Positions 6,864 through 13,642 of a stretch of DNA of 22,154 nucleotides are shown here, piece after piece; position 1 is the stretch's first letter, and each line of letters opens with the position of its first letter. Location of the stretch: positions 1-22,154 of the forward strand of contig DAOOWV010000015.1 in assembly GCA_035371485.1 (NCBI GenBank), read 5' to 3'. The stretch is from DAOOWV01 sp035371485. Its GTDB lineage: Bacteria; Patescibacteriota; Dojkabacteria; JAFGLO01. Under the pieces are notes generated by a model. It was not told the origin of the DNA. It made no database searches and saw only the letters and a list, made by a program, of their open reading frames with translations. The translations under genes were made by a program, and so were the position numbers.

Positions 6864-8366
6864 TTATCTCAAAATTGACGGTATAATACGGCCAGTTTTA
6901 AGAATATTGTTTACCTGAATTGCACCTTGGAACATTTTACCAACAGTATATCCATCTTTCAAAGTGGCAGTAGCGGCAGGAGAACTTAAGTTGTTATATG
7001 CTGTGAAAGCATCACGCATACCCGGAACAAATCTATAAATTTCTTCTTCACCTTTTACAGCAACTCTTTGTATGTTAGGAGAACCATTCGTAGTACCAAA
7101 GTTCCAAATATCATAGACATAAGAACTTGCCAAACCAGCCTTAGGGTGACGTATTTTATTACGAGCTGGATCATCCTTCATAGGATCAATCATCAGTTTG
7201 AATTTAATACCATTAATAAATTCATATTCCACCAATTGGCCTTCAGAAAGTCTCATCTTTCCTTCACCAGCATCAATGAAGTTGTGTGAACTTCTCAGCC
7301 ATGAAATTTCACCACCTCGTGCTGATAAAGCCTTATGCAATTGATATGCACCATATTCACCAGTTGAAAGAACCAACTCCCTCTTATCTTCCTTAACTTT
7401 ACCTACAGAAATATCCATAGCAAAGTCAGTAATTACATCAAGTGAGAAATCATTATAAAATAGCATGTTACCACCTTCCATTTGTTCGTAAAGACCAAAT
7501 CCAGCCTTAATAACATTACCACTTTCACCTTTCAAACCATGTGTACCATCAGCAGCCTTTGTAGATTTTCCACCCAAAAGAAGACGTGCCTTATCTCTAC
7601 GAAATTGTGTAAGGAAGTCCCATTCAAGTTTACTTAGCCATGCAGTATGTTCTTTACCATTTTGGTCTAAGAATTTAAATGCAAGCGGATTAACTTTACC
7701 CTTACTAATCATATTACCAGGAACTTCATAATTCTTGCGAATCATTGAGAATTCATTTTCAAGAACAAAATGACTAGCATGTTTTACTTCATTACCACGA
7801 ATTGACAATGTTTGCTCAACAAGACCAAATTCTTCAGACCAACGTGTTCCAACAGCAACCTCATCAGCATCAATAAATTTAGTACTATCTCCAGAAACAA
7901 TCTGAACTGCATATCCATATAAATTACCAACTTGAATTGGATCAGTTGTTACACGTAAAGAATATTTCTCTGGGTGATGTCCAACCATTACAGATGTAGC
8001 TGAGAAGAAATCTTCAGCAAACCACATATAGAATGTACCAAATCCTAATCCAGCTTTGTCTGCATCAGTAATTTGAGATCCAGTAGGGTCAGCAGACAAT
8101 GTAGCTGCCATAAGTTCAATGTTCCTTTCTTCACTACCTTGTAATGCCCAACGGAATGGAGTGTCATCGTCAAGATAACGTACTGGGAATTTGTCAATAA
8201 ATGAGACAATATTATCTGCCCCATAGTTTACTTCATATACCCTGTCAATAAATTTTGAAATCCATTGAGGGTCTTGCATACCCATCCAACCTAGGTGTTC
8301 TTCACGAGTAAATTTACCCCAGTATTGTGGGTCCAAGATTTGCATCTTAGAAATTTTAACGCTCAT
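6864..8366 (-). CDS. Major capsid protein
   Basis: Complete 500-residue frame from ATG at 8366 to TAA. The N-terminus 'LDPQYWGKFTREEHLGWMGMQD' and the body with 'FPVRYLDDDTPFRWALQGSEERN', 'FSATSVMVGHHPEKYSLRV' and 'LEWDFLTQFRRDKARLLLGG' (each quoted in part) resemble capsid proteins of crAss-like and related Bacteroidota phages, which adopt the HK97 fold. Size, soluble mixed alpha/beta composition and lack of enzyme motifs agree. It follows an acidic scaffold-like gene by 26 bases and is closed by a near-perfect terminator, the usual arrangement for the most abundant virion protein. Its codons show less A+T drift than the small neighbouring genes, as expected for high expression. The family call rests on recognition by eye, not on a search. 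Confidence 0.85.
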   Translation of the reverse strand: MSVKISKMQILDPQYWGKFTREEHLGWMGMQDPQWISKFIDRVYEVNYGADNIVSFIDKFPVRYLDDDTPFRWALQGSEERNIELMAATLSADPTGSQITDADKAGLGFGTFYMWFAEDFFSATSVMVGHHPEKYSLRVTTDPIQVGNLYGYAVQIVSGDSTKFIDADEVAVGTRWSEEFGLVEQTLSIRGNEVKHASHFVLENEFSMIRKNYEVPGNMISKGKVNPLAFKFLDQNGKEHTAWLSKLEWDFLTQFRRDKARLLLGGKSTKAADGTHGLKGESGNVIKAGFGLYEQMEGGNMLFYNDFSLDVITDFAMDISVGKVKEDKRELVLSTGEYGAYQLHKALSARGGEISWLRSSHNFIDAGEGKMRLSEGQLVEYEFINGIKFKLMIDPMKDDPARNKIRHPKAGLASSYVYDIWNFGTTNGSPNIQRVAVKGEEEIYRFVPGMRDAFTAYNNLSSPAATATLKDGYTVGKMFQGAIQVNNILKTGRIIPSILR

Positions 8367-8392
8367 ATTAAATTAATTAAAAATTGTTTGTA

Positions 8393-9568
8393 TTATAAGT
8401 TTCCAAAAGTATTTTTCAATGCATTGAATGTTGATGATTTTTCTCCACCAGTATTTGGATTACCATCTAGTCCATTCTTTGTTGCCTGTAATTTTTCATG
8501 TATTTTACTAACTGCATCAGATTTAACCTTAGATTCAATTTTCCTAAAATCTCCATCTAACATACCAGTCATTATTGCATAAGCTAATTTTATACGGGCA
8601 CCAATCGGGTCTTTACTAATCCATGCCGTAATCCCATCAACTTGGTTATTATTAGCATCCTTATACCCTTTAGTTAGGATAAACTGCTCGATCTTAGCCT
8701 GAGTTTGTTTATTAATCTTCTGGCCTAAAACTTCATTTGCTGAGTAGATTGTATCTTTGTAAGCTTTTATCAACTTATCCATATTATCTTTTGCAGCATT
8801 TTCCTCATCAATAACTCTTTGTTTCTCAGCCTTAATTCTTTCTGCATTGAGCTTCTTGACACTTTCCAGAGCTTCAATTGCTTCTTCTATATCAGTCCCG
8901 GTGTCAATACTCTTTTGAATTAACTTGCTTATTTTCTCATCAGAAAGTTGTGTAGTATTTTTATAATCCTGAAATAATACACTCTTCCTTAAATCCTCAT
9001 CAGCCTCAAGTTGTTCCTTGGTCAATGAATCAAATTTAATCTTTGATGAAATTAATTGTTTGGCAATATCAGAATCAACTCCAGAATCTTTCAATTCAAT
9101 ATATTCAACAAAATCTGACTCATATGTTTTCTTAATTTCACCAACCCTTGACTCAACCTCTCTTGAAAACAAATATTCAAGCCCAGCCTCGTCACCATTT
9201 TCTTCCACAAATTTTGAGAACTCGTCTTCATCATATGAAGAAAATACCCCCTTCTCGTTAACAAACCTAGCAAAGTCAAGAGCAATGGAATTGGAATTAG
9301 AAGTATCTTTATCTTGAGAAGGGGGATTTTCCTTTTCTGTAATTACTTCTTCTTTCTTACTCTTTACTTTCTTAAGAGGTTCATCTTTACTATCCTTATT
9401 TACATCTAACTTATCGTCAAGTTCAATTTCTAATTCATCATTAGATTCTTTTTTTGAACTTTGATTTGAAAATACACCAGATTGATTAGCTAATATATCC
9501 TCCGGTGTCTCCAGGGTTTCAAACACTTCCCCAAAGTCAATTTCGCTTAATAAACTTTCTTTTTCCAT
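8393..9568 (-). CDS. Putative capsid scaffolding protein
   Basis: Complete 391-residue frame from ATG at 9568 to TAA. Residues 1-100 are very acidic and low in complexity (long runs of Asp/Glu/Lys/Ser, for example ELEIELDDKLDVNKDSKDE). The centre is strongly helical with coiled-coil character (SVKKLNAERIKAEKQRVIDE), and the C-terminus is basic/amphipathic (SKIHEKLQATKNG, STFNALKNTFGNL). An acidic helical protein encoded immediately before the major capsid gene, with no enzyme motif, fits a scaffold that templates the procapsid. I see no Ser-His-Asp protease signature, so a fused protease is not supported. A candidate -7 box lies at 9591-9598, and the repeated 16-bp element lies further upstream. 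Confidence 0.75.
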   Translation of the reverse strand: MEKESLLSEIDFGEVFETLETPEDILANQSGVFSNQSSKKESNDELEIELDDKLDVNKDSKDEPLKKVKSKKEEVITEKENPPSQDKDTSNSNSIALDFARFVNEKGVFSSYDEDEFSKFVEENGDEAGLEYLFSREVESRVGEIKKTYESDFVEYIELKDSGVDSDIAKQLISSKIKFDSLTKEQLEADEDLRKSVLFQDYKNTTQLSDEKISKLIQKSIDTGTDIEEAIEALESVKKLNAERIKAEKQRVIDEENAAKDNMDKLIKAYKDTIYSANEVLGQKINKQTQAKIEQFILTKGYKDANNNQVDGITAWISKDPIGARIKLAYAIMTGMLDGDFRKIESKVKSDAVSKIHEKLQATKNGLDGNPNTGGEKSSTFNALKNTFGNL

Positions 9569-9590
9569 TGTTTGCTTGATTATGTTATTA

Positions 9591-9598
9591 CAAATATA
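9591..9598 (-). promoter_or_regulatory. Candidate -7 box (TATATTTG) of scaffold/capsid promoter
   Basis: TATATTTG reads on the minus strand 22 bases before the scaffold ATG. It matches the Bacteroidota TAnnTTTG -7 box. At the usual distance upstream the -33 position reads CTTT rather than TTTG, so the core promoter looks weak and might need an activator. The repeated dyad at 9645-9660 lies 46 bases upstream. Confidence 0.4.
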
Positions 9599-9607
9599 TA
9601 CTTCTAA

Positions 9608-9636
9608 AATAACCTAATAAAGATTATTAGGTTATT
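9608..9636 (-). terminator. Perfect 13-bp hairpin between ferritin and scaffold genes
   Basis: Arms 9608-9620 and 9624-9636 (AATAACCTAATAA and its complement) are perfectly paired around a 3-base loop. Only TTTT follows on the minus strand and the stem is A+T-rich, so as a terminator it is moderate. It could also serve as an operator, because it covers the -33 region of the candidate promoter at 9591-9598. Confidence 0.55.
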
Positions 9637-9644
9637 ATTAATTC

Positions 9645-9660
9645 CACGTATAGCTAAACA
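9645..9660 (-). repeat. 16-bp repeated near-palindromic element, copy 1
   Basis: The minus strand reads TGTTTAGCTATACGTG, identical to 13642-13627. The inner 12 bases GTTTAGCTATAC are palindromic around TAGCTA except for one mirrored pair, as expected for a site bound by a dimeric protein. It sits in the spacer between the ferritin and scaffold genes, 46 bases upstream of a TAnnTTTG box. Confidence 0.65.
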
Positions 9661-9670
9661 GTTAATTGCA

Positions 9671-10165
9671 TTAAATTTTGTCTTCAAATTCTTTATCAAG
9701 GAAATATAGTGAAGCATCCTTAGATTTAATCATTTTAATCCTATCCACCCAGTATAATATTTTTGCTTCTTCTTCAGTTTGCTCACTAATCATTTTCATG
9801 GCAAATTCATATGTATTTAAATCTCCTTCATCAAATGCAGCTTTAGCTATTTGCTTAATCCATTCAGTTACTTGAATTTCATGTTTATAACTATTTTCAA
9901 CTATTGCTTCAATTCCATCAAACCCTATTGGTTGCTCTTTAGTTGCCATAGTTTTTGGCATACAACCCCTATCTTGAATATATTCATAGAATTTATCCCT
10001 ATGAATTAATTCCTCTTTAGAATATTTATCCCATAGTTTTGAAGCTCCAAACCACCCATTATAACTCAACCACTGTGACATTGCTAAGTATAATAAACTT
10101 GACTCGTGTTCATTTTTCAATTGCTCATTAAGCATATTGTAAATCTTGTCTGATATTCTTTTCAT
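9671..10165 (-). CDS. Ferritin (FtnA-type non-haem ferritin) encoded in the phage head operon
   Basis: Complete 164-residue frame from ATG at 10165 to TAA, close to the length of E. coli FtnA. It aligns by eye along its whole length. The ferroxidase ligands are present at E19, E52 and H55 (SKEELIHRDKF), E96 (YKHEIQVTEW), Q129 and E132 (SEQTEEEAK), with the conserved Tyr at Y26. The closing 'LYFLDKEF' matches the bacterial ferritin C-terminus. No Met haem ligand pattern of bacterioferritin is seen. Such proteins form 24-subunit cages that oxidise Fe(II) and store iron. The gene is in the late structural cluster, 33 bases after the broken virion gene and before the scaffold gene, so it should be made during virion assembly. 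Iron storage, protection from oxidative damage, or packaging in the virion are possible roles; the sequence does not decide. Confidence 0.92.
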   Translation of the reverse strand: MKRISDKIYNMLNEQLKNEHESSLLYLAMSQWLSYNGWFGASKLWDKYSKEELIHRDKFYEYIQDRGCMPKTMATKEQPIGFDGIEAIVENSYKHEIQVTEWIKQIAKAAFDEGDLNTYEFAMKMISEQTEEEAKILYWVDRIKMIKSKDASLYFLDKEFEDKI

Positions 10166-10198
10166 ATATTAATTATTATCTTAATCTGTTACAAAATG

Positions 10199-11000
10199 TC
10201 ATATTATCACTGTATTGAATGATGATAATCCAGTTAAATTATCTTGTATAATTATTTGCAATTTTTCATTTTCATTACCATCTACCAATATTGCACATCC
10301 AGCACCTTGTTGAGAATTATATATTTTTGTTGCCGTCATTCCATATACTACAGATGGTGCTTTGGGATCATATTTTACAACAAATCCCTTTAAATCTAAC
10401 CCTCCATTTGTTTTTGCATTTATTGTATTAAAGTAAACACTATTTTTTCTTCTGACAATAATCCCCTTAGTCAATGCAGCAATTCCACCAAATTTCCCAG
10501 AATCCATATCAGTATCATCGGTCATACTTAATACTATTTGATTTACGTGCCACTTTATTTTTGAAGATGGTTTTATGTCAAATATAACTTTTGAAGAAGA
10601 TCCATCAATATTCATATTAGTAGGAATTCTTCTTACTTCTGCATTAGTTGTAAATGCATAGTCAATTGACTGGTCAATTGTAATTACATTAACATTTACA
10701 GAAATAATTTTAGCCTGTAATAGTCTATAATATTCTGTAATTGTTATATACTCATTTGCAACATTCCATGCCCAGGGTTCAATGTTACGGTGTATGAATC
10801 AATTACTGCATTTGATGCTAATGTTGCGTTATTGATAAAATATTTAAAATAATATGCAAAAGTTATAGATGTTTGGTCTTGTAAATATGTATCGACATAT
10901 TGCCCATTTTTGAAGCAATATTTACAACATATTCACAAAGTTCCGAATCTTCATATATAACTGGAAAGTTGCTATTTATTATAAATTTTTTATTAGTCAT
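10199..11000 (-). pseudogene. Virion protein gene interrupted by two apparent -1 frameshifts
   Basis: Three frames join into one protein of about 267 residues. Frame 1 starts at ATG 11000, 5 bases after the portal stop (MTNKKFIINSNFPVIYEDSE), and stops at 10863. Frame 2 is open across the A5 run at 10907-10911 (FKNGQYVDTYLQDQTSITFA) and stops at 10744. Frame 3 takes over near 10771-10783 (EPWAWNVANEYITITEYY) and runs to TGA at 10199. The spacing is exact for two missing single bases. The intact C-terminal 138 residues, which could start at ATG 10615, contain 'FGGIAALTKGIIVRRKNSVY', 'TNGGLDLKGFVVKYD' and 'LQIIIQDNLTGLSSF', a pattern I associate with phage virion proteins. Real decay, programmed frameshifting or sequencing error are all possible. 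Confidence 0.75.
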
Positions 11001-11005
11001 TTACA

Positions 11006-13561
11006 TTACTTTTGACCAACTACCTTATTCTTTATTGCAGTTCTGGCTTTTAATTTCTCCCTTTTAAAAGCTTCATCATCTTTCATTTTTTGCATCTTTT
11101 CAGAAGACTTTATCTTTCTATATTCAATCTCAAGCCTCTTGTTCTCTAACTCAATTCTCTTTGATTCAATATCTTTTTTATCAGACTGGTCTTTCTCTTT
11201 GAGTTTAAGTTCCCTATCTTTATAGAATACATCTGAAGCATGTTTCCTCTCTTTTAGTGCTTGAGAAGCTATCTCCATAGGGTCGGGAATTCCATTTTGA
11301 TTAGCATCAATACTTCCACTCTTAATATATGTTGCTAATTCAGCAGTATATATCTTAGTGTCATTATTTGTATCAACTTCATATTGTTTAAGTTCTCTGT
11401 CAAGAGCTTTCTGTTCAGCCTCAAACTCCATTCTCTGCATTTCAATATTTTCCTGAATTTGCATTTGTTGTTGCTGGATTTGTAATTGTTGTTGCTGCTC
11501 CTCTTGCTGTCTCTTAATTAAATCTTCTTCATAAGTTTCAATTTTTCTTTGCATATCACCAACATTTCTGGTTCTATACAAATCTGCAATAATTGACAAT
11601 GAACCATTATTTTGTAAGAATCTTTCTCCAAGTTGTCTTAATGCCTGAAGAGTTTGCATGTCATTTGAACCATTATTTACATCAACTGATACATCTATAT
11701 CCCTTACATCATTGTAATCAAATCTAAGTAACTCTATTGTACCGGTATCTAATGTAAATTGCCTTACAAATGACTTATCTTTCCATGCAATTTTTGCGGC
11801 TTCAATTAAAGCTCTTAACGCCCTCTTTCTTGTATTATCATGTACATCAAACCACTTCTCAGTAATGTAACTTGATTGAACTACAGCCCTTTCTATCCCA
11901 CCAACAGTCTCTCTATTATCAATAGCACCCTTTCTTTGTGGAGTTATACCAGTCAATGATTCAAGTCTTCTTTCAATAAAGTCAAGCATCATTATATGGT
12001 TTTGGATATAATTACCCATTTCAAGGTCAATTACTGGAGAACCTTCATTCATTACTCCGGCAGGTTTACCCCTAAATGCAGCCTTTTGAGATTCATTAAA
12101 TGCATCAACTACAGCCCATCCTAAGTATTCAGCATAGTATAACCATCTTGACACATCCCATCCATCTGGAACCAAATGTAGTGGCAATTTGGCTATTTTA
12201 CCCTTATATTTAGTAAAAGCCATTTCAAGCCTATACATGAAAAAGTTGTACAGATATTGCAAATCCCTACCTTCATCGAATAAGCTCCTACCAACATTAT
12301 TATTAACATTAAATACAGTCCCTACTATACCAGGATTGCATACAGATGGATTGTCCATATGTCTCATTTGGATTGGACATGGTTGCATCCTTAAATATAA
12401 ATCAGATCCAACTATGGTTGTTTCATACCACTCAGTAATCCATTCCCATTTAACATCTTCACCTAATTCTTTATTTGGTTTATATTGTTCTGGAACCATA
12501 TCCTTTACAACATCTCCAAATTCATCAAGTTTAGTTATAAATCCAACCTGTCTTTTACCTCTCCAACATACTCTAGTTACCCTAACATTGCCATCAGCAT
12601 CAAAAGCTCCATTATATGAACCATACATATCATTCCAGTTGTCGACAATTTCAACCCCTGGTATAATATTATTTAATCCAACCGCATGGCCTAGTTGATT
12701 TGAAAACATCTGAGAATTTCCAGAACTCCCTATATTATGTCCAGATTCTAAATATTTAATATCTTTCTCTTGAAGTTCGTCATGATACCTATCAAGTACA
12801 GCACTTGGTGGTAAATATATATCCTCAACTATAACATCAGCATCTTCAATCTTATATGACTGACCATTACGTATTGTATAGAAATTAAGTGGGTTCCCCT
12901 TCCTAAGTACAGGTTCACCTCCTATTATATCAATAACATATATTTCTTCACCAGCTATAAGTAAATCTTCAAATCCCCTACTAAACTCAACTGCTAAATC
13001 ATTTACTGTATATAAATAATTAAGCATTTGATTGGCCATTCTTTCCCTCTTATCTTTAAAGATATATTTACGCCATTTGTCAAATTCTACAATCTCTTTC
13101 TTAACTTGCTCTGGGTCAAAATTTAGTTGTGATATTTTCTCATAATAAAACTTCTTAAACTCTTCATCAATCTGTTGGAGTTTATCGGTAATAGCATCAC
13201 TGTTTATAACAGTAGCTGTAGGATTAAATATCCTTTTTCTTTCCTCTCCAGAAAGTAGATTTAATGCAGGAGTTAATAATGGATAATTCTTATATGAATT
13301 AGGAAAGTCACTATTATCAATCCTATATGGATTGGTAACTCTTTCAGCCTCAACATTATCTATAATGTCATTTCGTAGATTATAATTAATAACCTTATTT
13401 CTCCTTGACGGTCTTACATTGAATGAACCAGCATTATTCTTAGTCCACCCAAGAATTCCCCTACCAAAATCTGCACACTCCTTAAACCATTTCTCAGTCT
13501 TTTCTTTTTCAGTCTTTAATTGTGGCGGGAAGTATGATTGGTTATTATCTAAAGTACTCAT
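11006..13561 (-). CDS. Portal protein
   Basis: Complete 851-residue frame from ATG at 13561 to TAA, directly after the terminase gene. The length, the central 'WRGKRQVGF', 'EWITEWYETTIVG' and 'ESLTGITPQRKGAID' segments, and the order terminase-portal-capsid fit the portals of large Bacteroidota phages. The portal is a ring at one vertex through which the terminase pumps DNA. The C-terminal region is unusual: residues 684-713 are Gln-rich (QQQQLQIQQQQMQ), followed by long Lys/Glu coiled coils to the end. Between them residues 752-763 (DANQNGIPDPME) match an EF-hand/dockerin-type Ca2+ loop. The tail is probably the helical barrel reaching into the capsid. A candidate promoter lies at 13584-13591, and the next gene starts 5 bases downstream. 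Confidence 0.85.
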   Translation of the reverse strand: MSTLDNNQSYFPPQLKTEKEKTEKWFKECADFGRGILGWTKNNAGSFNVRPSRRNKVINYNLRNDIIDNVEAERVTNPYRIDNSDFPNSYKNYPLLTPALNLLSGEERKRIFNPTATVINSDAITDKLQQIDEEFKKFYYEKISQLNFDPEQVKKEIVEFDKWRKYIFKDKRERMANQMLNYLYTVNDLAVEFSRGFEDLLIAGEEIYVIDIIGGEPVLRKGNPLNFYTIRNGQSYKIEDADVIVEDIYLPPSAVLDRYHDELQEKDIKYLESGHNIGSSGNSQMFSNQLGHAVGLNNIIPGVEIVDNWNDMYGSYNGAFDADGNVRVTRVCWRGKRQVGFITKLDEFGDVVKDMVPEQYKPNKELGEDVKWEWITEWYETTIVGSDLYLRMQPCPIQMRHMDNPSVCNPGIVGTVFNVNNNVGRSLFDEGRDLQYLYNFFMYRLEMAFTKYKGKIAKLPLHLVPDGWDVSRWLYYAEYLGWAVVDAFNESQKAAFRGKPAGVMNEGSPVIDLEMGNYIQNHIMMLDFIERRLESLTGITPQRKGAIDNRETVGGIERAVVQSSYITEKWFDVHDNTRKRALRALIEAAKIAWKDKSFVRQFTLDTGTIELLRFDYNDVRDIDVSVDVNNGSNDMQTLQALRQLGERFLQNNGSLSIIADLYRTRNVGDMQRKIETYEEDLIKRQQEEQQQQLQIQQQQMQIQENIEMQRMEFEAEQKALDRELKQYEVDTNNDTKIYTAELATYIKSGSIDANQNGIPDPMEIASQALKERKHASDVFYKDRELKLKEKDQSDKKDIESKRIELENKRLEIEYRKIKSSEKMQKMKDDEAFKREKLKARTAIKNKVVGQK

Positions 13562-13583
13562 ATATTTATAACAGTTTAAAATA

Positions 13584-13591
13584 CAAATTTA
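13584..13591 (-). promoter_or_regulatory. Candidate -7 box (TAAATTTG) of portal promoter
   Basis: TAAATTTG on the minus strand matches TAnnTTTG and lies 22 bases before the portal ATG, the same distance as the candidate -7 box before the scaffold gene. No TTTG is present at the -33 position. The repeated dyad at 13627-13642 lies 35 bases upstream. Confidence 0.35.
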
Positions 13592-13626
13592 ATCCTTAAT
13601 AAATTTCATAAAAATTTAAAAATCAG

Positions 13627-13642
13627 CACGTATAGCTAAACA
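13627..13642 (-). repeat. 16-bp repeated near-palindromic element, copy 2
   Basis: The minus strand reads TGTTTAGCTATACGTG, identical to copy 1 at 9645-9660. It overlaps the last two codons of the terminase gene, and the TAG stop (13636-13638) lies inside the TAGCTA centre. Flanking bases differ between copies, so the 16 bases are the conserved unit. I found no third exact copy. Confidence 0.65.

Noticed and set aside
12189..12698. Open frame of 169 codons on the plus strand.
   Set aside because: It lies wholly opposite the portal gene, whose protein is well supported; composition matches an antisense shadow. Other plus-strand frames were rejected for the same reason.
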